A stretch of DNA of 64,000 bases from Bacillus methanolicus MGA3. Lineage in GTDB: Bacteria; Bacillota; Bacilli; Bacillales; Cytobacillaceae. Both the position numbers and the translations under genes were made by a program. A model generated the notes under the pieces. The model did no database searches. It was not told where the DNA came from and worked only from the letters and a program-made list of their open reading frames with translations. Of the stretch, positions 17,038 to 25,963 are shown piece by piece. The stretch spans positions 1,782,843 to 1,846,842 of the forward strand of contig NZ_CP007739.1 of the NCBI RefSeq assembly GCF_000724485.1, in the 5' to 3' direction. How positions within the stretch are numbered: position 1 is the stretch's first letter; the number at the start of each line of letters is the position of its first letter.

Positions 17038-18432
17038 TTAGTTATTAACCGAAGAATAGATTCTTCTATATTTGCTTCCTGGATGATCTTCGGGCAATAA
17101 ATTGCTTCCATGGCCAAAGAGCTTTTGTCTTAATGTACCTTCCTTATATTCTGTTTTGTAAAGGCCGCGTTCTTGCAAGATTGGGACGACTAAATCAATA
17201 AAGTCCTCCAGGCTGCCAGGTGTAATAAGATGGTTAAGGTTAAAACCATCTACACCGGATGCTTCAAATTGATATTGGATTGCGTCTGCAACTTCAATCG
17301 GATTTCCGACAATTACCTGCTCACGGTCAATATTTTCGAGCCTGGATAGTGCTTCACCGATTTTTAGTTTTTTTGATGCATCCTTTGTTAAAGATGCTGC
17401 TTTATAATGTCCGTGCTCTGTCGGTTTAAATTCAAAAGGTTGATCCAAATCTGATTTTTCATACTGTGACAAATCATAACCGCTCGCTCCGCCAAATTGT
17501 GCTTTTGCTGCATCCGGGCTCCAAAGGCGGTTTAATTCTTGATATTTTCGCTCAGCTTCCTCTGTTGTTTCACCCACAATAACCGTAAGGAACGAAAACA
17601 CTTTAATATTATCAGGGTTCCGGCCATATTTTTCAGCACGTTGTTTAATATCCTCTGTATAGAACCTGATCCTTTCCGGAGTTGGCCCCCCAACAAATAC
17701 ACATTCCGCATGCTTTGCAGCAAATTCTCTTCCTCGTTCAGATACCCCAGCCTGATATAAAACAGGGGTGCGCTGCAATGAAGGTTCACTTAAATGTGGA
17801 CCCTCTACATGAAAAAATTCACCTGAATGGTTAATTTCATGGACTTTTGAAGGGTCTACCAAAATGCCATTCTTAACATCTTCTATTACAGCCCCATCTT
17901 CCCAGCTTAACTCCCATAATTTATAACAAACTTCCAAATACTCATCCGCAATATCATAACGACGGTCATGTTTGATCATCTCCGGCAGCCCGAAATTCCT
18001 TGCCGCATTCGGCAGATAGGAAGTAACAACATTCCATGCGATTCTTCCTTGGGTCAAGTGATCCAACGTTGAAAAACGTCTTGCATGAGCAAAAGGAGGT
18101 TCATACGTAGTACTAACCGTAAAGGCAAACGATAAATGTTTTGTTACGCTTGCCATAACTGGTATCACAAGTGCTGCGTCAATTAAAGGAATTTGCATGC
18201 CATCACGTATGGACGGTTCTTTGCTCTGTTTATATGTATCATACACTCCCAATACATCCGCAAAAAAGACTGCATCAAACTTTCCTCGTTCTAACAGCTT
18301 CGCCATTTCAATCCAATAATCCAAATCCTTATACCGTCTTTGTCTTTTGCTTTCCGGATGTTTCCAAAGCCCATGAGAATTATGCATCGCACTTGTCATT
18401 TCAAACGCATTTAAAATAATTTGTTTTCCCAA
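17038..18432 (-). CDS. NtaA/SnaA/DszA-type FMNH2-dependent monooxygenase
   Basis: About 464 residues with the bacterial-luciferase-like fold of the NtaA/SnaA/DszA family: 'RGKFDAVFFADVLGVYD' near residue 50, 'FAFTVSTTYEPPFAHARRF', then STLDHLTQGRIAWNVVTS, and late LEDFIDLVVPILQERGLYK. It needs reduced FMN from a partner reductase. The TTG at 18432 has GAGGAGAAGGAAA before it; an ATG at 18471 is an alternative without a clear ribosome site. A SAM-I riboswitch with terminator precedes it, placing it in the sulfur regulon, so a sulfur-containing substrate (sulfone, sulfonate or thioether) is more likely than a chelator. The exact substrate is inferred only by class. Confidence 0.85.
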   Translation of the reverse strand: MGKQIILNAFEMTSAMHNSHGLWKHPESKRQRRYKDLDYWIEMAKLLERGKFDAVFFADVLGVYDTYKQSKEPSIRDGMQIPLIDAALVIPVMASVTKHLSFAFTVSTTYEPPFAHARRFSTLDHLTQGRIAWNVVTSYLPNAARNFGLPEMIKHDRRYDIADEYLEVCYKLWELSWEDGAVIEDVKNGILVDPSKVHEINHSGEFFHVEGPHLSEPSLQRTPVLYQAGVSERGREFAAKHAECVFVGGPTPERIRFYTEDIKQRAEKYGRNPDNIKVFSFLTVIVGETTEEAERKYQELNRLWSPDAAKAQFGGASGYDLSQYEKSDLDQPFEFKPTEHGHYKAASLTKDASKKLKIGEALSRLENIDREQVIVGNPIEVADAIQYQFEASGVDGFNLNHLITPGSLEDFIDLVVPILQERGLYKTEYKEGTLRQKLFGHGSNLLPEDHPGSKYRRIYSSVNN

Positions 18433-18487
18433 TTTCCTTCTCCTCTCTTTCATATTACTTTTTTGTGGCATATTCCTTTTAAGTTAA

Positions 18488-18519
18488 ACAAAAAACCCCT
18501 TCTTTCAAACAAGAAGAGG
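18488..18519 (-). terminator. Rho-independent terminator of SAM-I riboswitch 2
   Basis: On the minus strand CCTCTTCTT pairs with AAGAAGGGG across a seven-base loop (18496-18519), then TTTTTTGTTT. Its 5' arm can alternatively pair with the end of the riboswitch P1 region. Confidence 0.85.
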
Positions 18520-18541
18520 TTCGTTATGAAAATAACTTCTC

Positions 18542-18645
18542 TTCTCATCTTTCAAGCTTAGCGCTTGCTGGAATTGGCACAGTGCTTTGGAAAGCCTGTT
18601 GCCGAGGCTTCATTGGGCCAGTCCCTCCACCTCTCTGGATAAGAA
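18542..18645 (-). promoter_or_regulatory. SAM-I (S-box) riboswitch 2
   Basis: The minus strand shows CTTATCCAGAGAGGTGGAGG, GACTGGCCC, GAAGCCTCGGCAACAGGC, GTGCCAATTCCAGCAAGC and TGAAAGATGAG. P1 pairs 18638-18645 with 18542-18549. It is very close in sequence to riboswitch 1 at 14564-14664, indicating duplication of the whole leader. It controls the downstream monooxygenase gene. Confidence 0.92.
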
Positions 18646-18722
18646 TACGAAGAAATATAAAGTTGTCATACATCTTTGTTACAGGAATATTCCGAATAAT
18701 TCTATAACTTTTATTGGTTTTT

Positions 18723-18741
18723 AATTTAAACCATGCTTATT
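18723..18741 (-). promoter_or_regulatory. Promoter of SAM-I leader 2
   Basis: TTGACA (18736-18741) and TAAATT (18723-18728) lie 7 coordinate positions apart between inner ends... the intervening bases GCTTAATAAGCATGGTT partly overlap the -10; the same TTGACAGCTT...CATGGTTTAAATT core occurs before leader 1. The minus-strand orientation points into riboswitch 2. Confidence 0.5.
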
Positions 18742-18793
18742 AAGCTGTCAAGTTATTTCTTTCGTCTTTACAGATATTTTTCATAATTTTGCA

Positions 18794-19006
18794 TTAAGCT
18801 GTTGCGATATCTTTTATGACAACATAATTAAAATGCTTTACAACGGTTTTGTTGGTTTCATAACCCAACTCTTTAGCTGCTTCTTTTGAAATTTCTACAA
18901 TGACGCTATTATCTCTTACAATTTCAACAATACCTAGGAATGTTTGGTCTTTCCTTAAAAATAAAATGTGATCACCGATTTTAGCTTTTCTAGCTTTTTT
19001 AGCCAT
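18794..19006 (-). CDS. YkvS-family small protein (DUF2187)
   Basis: A 70-residue basic protein, MAKKARKAKIGDHILFLRKD..., with the KOW/SH3-like 'GDHILFLRKDQTFLGIVEIVRDNSV' region of the YkvS/DUF2187 family. The ATG at 19006 is chosen because AGGAG lies 8 nt upstream; in-frame GTG and ATG codons slightly upstream overlap that site. Family function unknown. It follows the chemoreceptor gene by only 23 bp and may be cotranscribed with it. Confidence 0.75.
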   Translation of the reverse strand: MAKKARKAKIGDHILFLRKDQTFLGIVEIVRDNSVIVEISKEAAKELGYETNKTVVKHFNYVVIKDIATA

Positions 19007-19029
19007 CTTCATCACTCCTGCTTATTTTT

Positions 19030-21198
19030 TTATTTCACTGTAAGCTTAAATTTATCAACCAAACGGCGAAGCGTTGATACGATAAGGGAACTCTGTTCAG
19101 AGTCAAATTGTGCATCTTGGATTAAATTCACCATTTTTTCAGCAGATTGGTCCACGTTTCCGACTGTTTTCACATTACATTCGTTAATCCTAGCAATATT
19201 GCTGATAATGCTGCGCATTTGATCAGTGACATCTGGATGGGTGGCAGAGGCTTGGGCCATAGAACTTAATACACCTTGAACCGCATGAATAAAGTTCGAT
19301 CCCTTTTCCACCTCATCGCTGCTTTCTTGTATCGCTTCCTTAACCATAAATGAACTGCTTTCAATTTTTTCAAGCGTTTTGCTAATTTCTTGTGTGGCTG
19401 TCGTAGTTTGGTTTGCAAGTTTTCTTATCTCCTGGGCAACGACTGAAAATCCGCGTCCATATTCTCCCGCCCTCGCAGCTTCAATCGTGGCGTTTAATGC
19501 AAGCAGATTGGTCTGCTCGGCAATGCTATTGATCGTATCAACAATGCGTCCGATGTCATTGGAAAATTCCTTAAAATGGTCTGTTAAAGCTAAAGTTTCA
19601 TGAACTTTTTCTACGATATGGGTCATTTTGCTGTTAATGATCCCAATTTGCTCTTGGGCCTCTACTAATTGTTCATGTGACTGTTTTTCCAGGTCTTGCA
19701 GCGTATCGCTAATTTGGTCGACTTGCTTCATGGCCTGGTGAACATCCTCCAATTGCCTTTGCATTTCTGCGGACATTTCACCCATCTGTTTGATAACGTG
19801 AAAGGAATCACGCTCTACACGGGCCGTTTTTTCCCGTAAAGATTTATTGATCTGTTCGACATCAAGGCTAGCGGTTTTGACTTTGCTCATCAGTTCGTCT
19901 TGGCTATCGATCAAGTTGTTGACCCATCGTCCCAATTCCCCTGTTTCATCATGGAACAGCAAGCTGTTGTCCAAGCGAGTAGTCAGATCTCCGCCGCCTT
20001 CTGCAATCTTCCGGATGATATCGGTCATTTGTTTCATTCGGGAGGCAATGGGAACGACTCCTCGTTTACAAAACAGGTAGGTTGCTGTGATTCCATACAA
20101 TACACTTAGAAGTAGGGTAAACCAAGAGAGAATTGGAAGAACAGACAACCCCAGGTGCAACAAGATTCCTATAAAGGTTAATAAGGCAAACTTCTTTCCA
20201 AGCTGCCAGCTGATCGATCGGTTCCGGTAAACTTCCACTAAATCTGCTTCGCACATCATTCCCCAGAGATCGGGTGATCCTGGCAGCTGGAACGTGACCC
20301 CTTTGCCAATAACGGGGATGTGCCGATAATCTGAGTAGCCAGGGAATTGGACAAATAAATTCTGACCATTCCGAATGGTATTCATGACTCCCGGATGCAG
20401 TTCTTTGGTCGCCGGGTCGGTAAAACGGATTTCAAATTCCGTGTGATTTTTCACTTTCACTACGCCCCAATGTTTGGTGTTGATCCCATCCTTCAAGTTT
20501 TCTCCCAGCGTAAAGGTGCGGTCTTCAAACCGGCTACGGGATAAAGCGATCCCCGGTGCAATCGCAGGATCGAAGTTTGACTTTGCCATAAACAGATAAT
20601 TATCGCCAGAATCTCGATATATATGCCCAGCTTCCCGCTGGTTCAAGTCTCCGACAACGTCGTTTGGGATTCGGCCAGCCAATACATAGATGAGCTCCCC
20701 TTCTTTAACAACGGGGTGTAAGAACAAAAATGTCACTTCATCATGGAATTTCGACGTCCGTGGACCGATTTCCAATGTCATGTCATCCAAGAAAGGCCCA
20801 TATAACATGCTTTGTTTCGTTTGATACACTTGGTTTATGGCTTTCTTGTATAACTTGTAACGCTCCCCTGTATAGGTAAATCCCCTGTGCTTCGGATAAG
20901 AAGAGAACATAACCTTTCCAATTTCATTTAGTAAAAACAACTCAGTAAAATAAACGCTTTTTTGCAACTTATTTTCCAGATAAGGGTTAAGATTATTTTC
21001 CGAGTAGTAGGATAATTCCATTGACGTTTTTTCTAAAAAGCCCCATTGTTCATGTGCCCAATCAGTTAACAGTGTCACACGTGTTTTGGCAATCCCTTCG
21101 AAAATTTCTTCAACTGTTGCTGTTTCTTTTTGATTTAATTTGTAAGACCACCATAGAGGAAGCCCTTCCCGAAAATCCAACCAACCAAAAAACCCCAT
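19030..21198 (-). CDS. Methyl-accepting chemotaxis protein with sensor ahead of a late membrane hairpin
   Basis: A 722-residue chemoreceptor. The signalling tip is canonical ([19 protein letters not shown] and [15 protein letters not shown], about 575-610) within a long coiled-coil that starts near 430, preceded by a HAMP-like region. Membrane segments are found only at about 335-375 as a two-helix hairpin. The 330-residue N-terminal part looks like a Cache-type sensor but has no leading membrane helix, so it may face the cytoplasm. AGGAG lies about 10 nt before the ATG. The ligand is unknown. The 21199-21555 stretch upstream has no recognisable gene. Confidence 0.85.
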   Translation of the reverse strand: MGFFGWLDFREGLPLWWSYKLNQKETATVEEIFEGIAKTRVTLLTDWAHEQWGFLEKTSMELSYYSENNLNPYLENKLQKSVYFTELFLLNEIGKVMFSSYPKHRGFTYTGERYKLYKKAINQVYQTKQSMLYGPFLDDMTLEIGPRTSKFHDEVTFLFLHPVVKEGELIYVLAGRIPNDVVGDLNQREAGHIYRDSGDNYLFMAKSNFDPAIAPGIALSRSRFEDRTFTLGENLKDGINTKHWGVVKVKNHTEFEIRFTDPATKELHPGVMNTIRNGQNLFVQFPGYSDYRHIPVIGKGVTFQLPGSPDLWGMMCEADLVEVYRNRSISWQLGKKFALLTFIGILLHLGLSVLPILSWFTLLLSVLYGITATYLFCKRGVVPIASRMKQMTDIIRKIAEGGGDLTTRLDNSLLFHDETGELGRWVNNLIDSQDELMSKVKTASLDVEQINKSLREKTARVERDSFHVIKQMGEMSAEMQRQLEDVHQAMKQVDQISDTLQDLEKQSHEQLVEAQEQIGIINSKMTHIVEKVHETLALTDHFKEFSNDIGRIVDTINSIAEQTNLLALNATIEAARAGEYGRGFSVVAQEIRKLANQTTTATQEISKTLEKIESSSFMVKEAIQESSDEVEKGSNFIHAVQGVLSSMAQASATHPDVTDQMRSIISNIARINECNVKTVGNVDQSAEKMVNLIQDAQFDSEQSSLIVSTLRRLVDKFKLTVK

Positions 21199-21555
21199 AA
21201 TCTTGGCACTCCTAACTTATTTTTCAATTATTTTAATATATAACAAGAAATTTAGTTGATCTTTTGTAAGATAATCTAACAAACAAACAGTAATTGTTTG
21301 ACATATATCTTACATAAAATGTTCTTTTCCCTTGGTGACACATGTAAGGAGTGAAAATAAATAAACGGGATAGATCAGGAATGGCGGAAAAACGGATGAA
21401 ATCATATATATACCATGATGGATTTTTTGAAGTCAGATTGGAGATTAGTATGTAAAAGTTTTGGAGATTTCTAAAATTGGAGGTACTTGAAGCAAGAATT
21501 AAAATCTTTTTATGCAGCACATACACGTTTGAAATCAGTTTAAATCCCTTCATAT

Positions 21556-21588
21556 AAAAATAAAAAGGGCCATTGTTTCAGACCCTTA
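21556..21588 (-). terminator. Terminator of the queCDE operon
   Basis: AAGGG and CCCTT arms (21581-21587 and 21565-21569) enclose tctgaaacaatgg and run into TTTTATTTTTAT on the minus strand, about 40 bp after the queE stop. The AAGGGTCTGA arm resembles half of a repeat B core. Confidence 0.7.
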
Positions 21589-21627
21589 TCATTTTTATCA
21601 AAATTAAAAAGCTGTTGTTTTCGATTA

Positions 21628-22356
21628 CTATACACCGCGTTTATTACCCCAAATGTACGTATGCAATTGAGGAAGAACCTTCACATTTTTTAAATCAGAA
21701 TCCTTCAAAACTTTATTGATAAGCCATTCATATTTTCCTAGAAGGCTGGAAATTAGTTGGTGATTTTCGGTCGTGGTAATGTCATCATTTCCCACCTGCA
21801 AAAAGAATGGAATATCAGGATACCTTTGATGAACTTTCTTCGCATACTCATAATCTTGATCATCAAAAACGACAACCTTCAAACTAATATGTTGAGAAGA
21901 ATTATTTTTGTCTAAGTTTTTTATGATTGTGTCGAGTACGTCAAAATCTGTGACCATGTTTGAGCTTGGCGGTTTCGGCGAAAGTGTTAATTCATCAATA
22001 TCGAAGAACCAATCCTGCCATTTGCTTCCTTGTGTTTCTAAACAAATTTTTATGTTATTCTCTTTTAACAGCTGAATCAAGTATTGTAAATTTTTTATTA
22101 ATGCCGGATTTCCGCCGGAAATTGTTACAAACGAAAAACCGTCGCCGCCAAGTTTCTTAAGCTCAGACCATATTTCTTCAGCTTCCATTTGTCTCACGAA
22201 ATCCTTGCCTGTTCCATCCCACGTAAACGAAGAATCGCACCATGAACATGAATAATCACAGCCAGCTGTTCTTACAAACATTGTTTTTTGCCCAATCACC
22301 ATTCCTTCTCCTTGGATGGTGGGGCCAAATATCTCCATTATGGGGATTTTACTCAA
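21628..22356 (-). CDS. queE: 7-carboxy-7-deazaguanine synthase (radical SAM)
   Basis: QueE converts 6-carboxytetrahydropterin to 7-carboxy-7-deazaguanine in queuosine synthesis. The radical-SAM motif C-x3-C-x2-C is present in AGCDYSCSWCDSSFTW, preceded by 'IPIMEIFGPTIQGEGMVIG', and the protein ends LPQLHTYIWGNKRGV, all near-identical to B. subtilis QueE. I place the start at TTG 22356, which overlaps the queD stop and has GGATGGAAG upstream; it yields 242 residues, close to the B. subtilis protein. A longer reading from 22416 would lie inside queD. Third gene of the preQ1-controlled operon. Confidence 0.95.
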   Translation of the reverse strand: MSKIPIMEIFGPTIQGEGMVIGQKTMFVRTAGCDYSCSWCDSSFTWDGTGKDFVRQMEAEEIWSELKKLGGDGFSFVTISGGNPALIKNLQYLIQLLKENNIKICLETQGSKWQDWFFDIDELTLSPKPPSSNMVTDFDVLDTIIKNLDKNNSSQHISLKVVVFDDQDYEYAKKVHQRYPDIPFFLQVGNDDITTTENHQLISSLLGKYEWLINKVLKDSDLKNVKVLPQLHTYIWGNKRGV

Positions 22357-22831
22357 CTTCCATCCACTCCCGTCTCGCTTCCGCATAACTGGAAGGAGTC
22401 TCATAAAGGCGGACAAACTCCACTCTAGCCCCTTGATATTTTTGCTGTCTGTCTTCTTTTTCCAATGCTTCCTTCATTTTTTCATAAATCCAAACGACCA
22501 TGTTTTCTGCTGTCGTATTCATCGGCGGAAGTGTTTCATTTAAGTATTTATAATCAAGATAAATTTCAATTTCCTTTTTCCAAATATCCTTAATATCGCT
22601 GAAGTCAATTAGTAATCCTCTGTCATCCACATATCCGCTCAAGCCAAAAATGACTTTATACGTGTGGCCGTGAAGATTTTTGCATTTGCCTTCATAACAA
22701 TGCAAATGATGAGCTGAATCAAACGTAAATTCCTTGCTCACAAGGACACGTTTTGAATGATACTTTAACTGATCACGCCTGATATCTTCATCGAGCTTTT
22801 GGAGTTTATCAACAATTCGAAAACCGTACAT
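22349..22831 (-). CDS. queD: 6-carboxy-5,6,7,8-tetrahydropterin synthase
   Basis: QueD makes 6-carboxytetrahydropterin from dihydroneopterin triphosphate. Zinc-binding histidines appear in FDSAHHLHCYEG and LHGHTYKV, and the catalytic Cys lies in GKCKNLHGH (near residue 50). The protein is 160 residues, the usual size for the Bacillus form with a short N-terminal extension. It starts 5 bp after the queC stop and overlaps queE, so translation of the three genes is coupled. Confidence 0.95.
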   Translation of the reverse strand: MYGFRIVDKLQKLDEDIRRDQLKYHSKRVLVSKEFTFDSAHHLHCYEGKCKNLHGHTYKVIFGLSGYVDDRGLLIDFSDIKDIWKKEIEIYLDYKYLNETLPPMNTTAENMVVWIYEKMKEALEKEDRQQKYQGARVEFVRLYETPSSYAEARREWMEVE

Positions 22832-22836
22832 TGTCT

Positions 22837-23496
22837 CTACAACTCCTTTCGAATTTTCAAGTAATCTTCAAGTCCTTTTCTTCGAAGCTTGCAGGCAGGG
22901 CACTCTCCGCAGCCATCTGCAATAATGCCATTATAGCAAGTTAACGTTTTTTCTCTCACAAAATCAAAAGCACCCAGTTCATCTGCCAACTTCCAGGTTT
23001 CTGCTTTGTTTAGCCACATTAAAGGTGTATGAATGACAAACTGGTAATCCATCGAAAGGTTCAATGTCACATTTAATGACTTGATAAAAATATCTCTGCA
23101 ATCCGGATATCCGCTAAAGTCAGTTTCACAAACACCGGTTACAATATGTTTTGCCCCCACTTGATTAGCCAGCACTCCGGCAAATGAAAGAAATAATAAA
23201 TTTCTGCCTGGAACAAAGGTTGATGGCAGTTCGCCTTCTTCCCCAGCTTTTACAGGAATATTATCCCTAGTTAGTGCATTCGGTGCCAATTGGTTTAACA
23301 AAGACATATCTAGAATATGGTGTTTAATACCGAGTTCTTTTGTGATATTTTTGGCACATTCAATCTCCATTTTGTGTCTTTGATTATAATCGAAAGTAAC
23401 TGCAATTACTTCTTCAAATTGCTTCATAGCCCAGAATAAACAAGTGGTGCTATCCTGGCCTCCGCTAAATACTACAATGGCTTTATCTTTTTTCAT
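22837..23496 (-). CDS. queC: 7-cyano-7-deazaguanine synthase
   Basis: QueC converts 7-carboxy-7-deazaguanine to preQ0 with ATP and ammonia. The ATP-pyrophosphatase loop [16 protein letters not shown] is at residues 8-23, and the zinc site is visible near the C-terminus as CYNG...[13 protein letters not shown]. The 219-residue length is normal. GGGAGATTTTTGAA precedes the ATG. First gene after a preQ1-I riboswitch. queF, the final preQ1-forming enzyme, is not in this window. Confidence 0.95.
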   Translation of the reverse strand: MKKDKAIVVFSGGQDSTTCLFWAMKQFEEVIAVTFDYNQRHKMEIECAKNITKELGIKHHILDMSLLNQLAPNALTRDNIPVKAGEEGELPSTFVPGRNLLFLSFAGVLANQVGAKHIVTGVCETDFSGYPDCRDIFIKSLNVTLNLSMDYQFVIHTPLMWLNKAETWKLADELGAFDFVREKTLTCYNGIIADGCGECPACKLRRKGLEDYLKIRKEL

Positions 23497-23515
23497 TTCA
23501 AAAATCTCCCTTTCA

Positions 23516-23550
23516 ATGAAAAAACAGCACTACTAAGAAAGTAGTACTGT
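23516..23550 (-). terminator. Riboswitch terminator ahead of queC
   Basis: The minus strand has AACAGTACTACT and AGTAGTGCTGTT arms with a TTCTT loop, then TTTTTTC, directly after the preQ1 aptamer and before the queC ribosome site. Confidence 0.88.
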
Positions 23551-23554
23551 TTTC

Positions 23555-23587
23555 TTAGTTTTTTTAAAGAGGGTAGCTAGAACCTCT
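23555..23587 (-). promoter_or_regulatory. preQ1-I riboswitch
   Basis: The minus strand reads AGAGGTTCTAGC, TACCCTCT and then TTAAAAAAACTAA, matching the small preQ1-I aptamer with its A-rich tail that forms the pseudoknot. The tail runs into the terminator stem, so bound preQ1 should shut off queCDE. Confidence 0.92.
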
Positions 23588-23788
23588 ACCGTATGAACGG
23601 ATTTTTTATTCACTTACTTCTATTCTAACATAATTTTTTAAAAACGAAAAATGATCTTTCTGGTATATCTTGTAAAGCAGTTATTGCTAGAGTTTTTAAA
23701 TTATTTTATTATTTTACATATCTTAATCTATTAAGTTTAAACTCATTCAAACATTAGTAAGTTATCTTATGATTAAAGGAGACTGAAT

Positions 23789-25819
23789 ATGCACTCTTAT
23801 GTGGATCAGCGAAATGGCGTATTTCCATCCGTTTGCTCTCTGGATTGCCCTGATCAATGCGGCTTGCTTGTACATAAAAAAGATGGAAAAATCGTAAAAA
23901 TAGAGGGTGACCCTAACCATCCAGTAACAAAGGGAAATATTTGCAACAAAGTACGGAATATGACGGAACGAATTTATGATGAAAAGCGCTTGAAATATCC
24001 AATGAAACGTACGGGAGCTAAAGGAGAAGGGAAATTTGAACAGATAAGCTGGAAGGAAGCAATTAAAACGATTACTGCCCATTGGAAAAAACTTATTCAA
24101 ACAGATGGACCGGAAAGCATTCTTCCGTACAGCTTCTATGGCAACATGGGAAATCTTAGCGCTGAAGGTATGGACCGTCGTTTTTTTCACCGGTTAGGCG
24201 CCTCCCTGCTGGATCGATCCATCTGTTCTGCAGCTGGAACAGAAGGGTATAAATATACGATGGGCGGCAGGTTTGGAATAGACCCGGAAGATACCATTCA
24301 TTCAAGATTAATTATTTTTTGGGGGATTAATGCTGTAAGCACGAATATGCATCAGGTTGTTCTTGCCCAAAAGGCCCGAAAAAACGGAGCTAAGATTATT
24401 GTCATTGATGTACATAAAAATCAAACCGGCCGATTGGCAGACTGGTTTATTCCCATTTTGCCAGGGACCGATAGTGCTCTCGCTCTAGGGATAATGCATA
24501 TTTTATTTGACGAGGACATGGTAGACACTGCTTTCTTACAAAAATATACAGTTGGACATGAAGAATTGCGTGAGCATGTTGTTCAATATGATCCCGTCAC
24601 TGTTTCCAGCATTACTGGTGTTCCGGTTGAAGATATTTATAAACTGGCACGGATGTACGGGCAAATTTCCCCTTCTTTTATTCGAATCGGAAATGGGCTT
24701 CAGCATCATGATAATGGAGGCATGACTGTTCGAACCATTTCCTGCCTTCCTGCCCTGACTGGACAATGGCTTGTAAAAGGCGGCGGAGCAATTAAGGGAA
24801 ATGGCGACTATTTAGCCTACAATACTCAAAAATTACAACGTCCGGATTTACTAAAAAACAAAAATACTCGCGTCATTAACATGAATTTACTAGGCCAAGC
24901 ATTACTAGAGTTAGACCCGCCGGTAAAGTCTTTATTTGTGTACTGTTCGAATCCTGCGGTTGTTGCTCCTGAAGCCAATAAAGTAAGAGAAGGACTGGCA
25001 CGAGAAGATCTCTTTGTCGTCGTACATGACTTATTTTTAACTGAAACGGCAAAATACGCTGATATTGTACTTCCTGCAACATCATCCTTTGAAAATACAG
25101 ATTTTTATACATCGTATTGGCATCATTATATTCAGATTCAGCAGCCTGTCATTGAACGATATGGAGAGTCTAAATCAAATACAGAAGTGTTCCGATTGCT
25201 GGCAAAAGAAATGGGCTTTGATGATCGAGTTTTTGATGAGTCAGATGAAGAAATGATTGCGCAAGCACTTGATCACCCAAACAATCCTTACTTAGAAGGA
25301 ATTGACTATGAAACATTAGTTGAAAAACAATATGTCAAAGCAAACGTAAAACCTTTATTTCCTGGAAAACTGCCAACACCCAGCGGAAAAATCGAGTTAT
25401 ATTCAAAAAAGATGGAAGACGACGGGTATCCCCCGCTGCCAACCTATACACCTCTAGTTGACGATGGGGACTTTCCATTTCTATTTGTTCCCGGACCAAA
25501 TCATAATTTTTTAAACTCAACCTTTTCAAATAATGAAAAACATATTTCTCTTGAAAAAGAACCACGCTTGCATATGAATGTCAAAGATGCTTTAGCAAAA
25601 GGCATTCATGATGGAGATCAAGTCAGAGTTTGGAACCATCGCGGAGAATGTGAAATGAAAGTTTCAGTAGGTGAAAACGTACTTCCAGGTGTTGTCGTCA
25701 CCCAAGGATTATGGGGAGGTGCGAAACAGCTTGTAAACTCACTTACCCCGGATCGATTAGCAGATATGGGCGGCGGAGCGACATTCTTTTCCGGCCGTGT
25801 AGATGTGGAGAAACTGTAA
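23789..25819 (+). CDS. Molybdopterin oxidoreductase (YoaE/YyaE-like)
   Basis: A 676-residue molybdenum-enzyme catalytic subunit. An N-terminal 4Fe-4S motif is visible as CSLDCPDQC with a later GNICNKV Cys (residues 15-50), followed by molybdopterin-binding regions such as 'FWGINAVSTNMHQVVLAQKARK' and a C-terminal dinucleotide domain. Length and N-terminus resemble the B. subtilis YoaE/YyaE proteins, which lack a Tat signal as this one does. No electron-transfer partner gene is adjacent, so the substrate (formate or another small oxide) is undetermined. AAAGGAG precedes the ATG; a repeat B hairpin follows 21 bp after the stop. Confidence 0.88.
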   Translation: MHSYVDQRNGVFPSVCSLDCPDQCGLLVHKKDGKIVKIEGDPNHPVTKGNICNKVRNMTERIYDEKRLKYPMKRTGAKGEGKFEQISWKEAIKTITAHWKKLIQTDGPESILPYSFYGNMGNLSAEGMDRRFFHRLGASLLDRSICSAAGTEGYKYTMGGRFGIDPEDTIHSRLIIFWGINAVSTNMHQVVLAQKARKNGAKIIVIDVHKNQTGRLADWFIPILPGTDSALALGIMHILFDEDMVDTAFLQKYTVGHEELREHVVQYDPVTVSSITGVPVEDIYKLARMYGQISPSFIRIGNGLQHHDNGGMTVRTISCLPALTGQWLVKGGGAIKGNGDYLAYNTQKLQRPDLLKNKNTRVINMNLLGQALLELDPPVKSLFVYCSNPAVVAPEANKVREGLAREDLFVVVHDLFLTETAKYADIVLPATSSFENTDFYTSYWHHYIQIQQPVIERYGESKSNTEVFRLLAKEMGFDDRVFDESDEEMIAQALDHPNNPYLEGIDYETLVEKQYVKANVKPLFPGKLPTPSGKIELYSKKMEDDGYPPLPTYTPLVDDGDFPFLFVPGPNHNFLNSTFSNNEKHISLEKEPRLHMNVKDALAKGIHDGDQVRVWNHRGECEMKVSVGENVLPGVVVTQGLWGGAKQLVNSLTPDRLADMGGGATFFSGRVDVEKL

Positions 25820-25840
25820 GTTTGTAATGATAGTAGATTA

Positions 25841-25896
25841 AAAGAGGCTGTCTCAAAAGCCTAAGGGTCAGACCCTTATGAGACAGCCTCTTTTTT
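25841..25896 (+). terminator. Repeat B copy 4, long hairpin acting as terminator
   Basis: Arms aaagaggctgtctca and tgagacagcctctt surround 'aaagcctaagggtcagaccctta', whose core GGGTCAGACCC is itself palindromic, followed by TTTTTTATTT on the plus strand. About 43 bp are identical to the element at 52095. It lies between the convergent oxidoreductase and mntH genes. Confidence 0.85.
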
Positions 25897-25963
25897 ATTT
25901 AATTTTAACCCTAGCTAATCTCAAACTGTTTATCTTTAACAGAAATTTTAAGAGAGCCAATCA

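Noticed and set aside
21233..21553. Minus-strand ORF of 106 codons between the chemoreceptor and queE
   Set aside because: No ribosome site, low-complexity AT-rich composition, and overlap with the chemoreceptor's promoter region.
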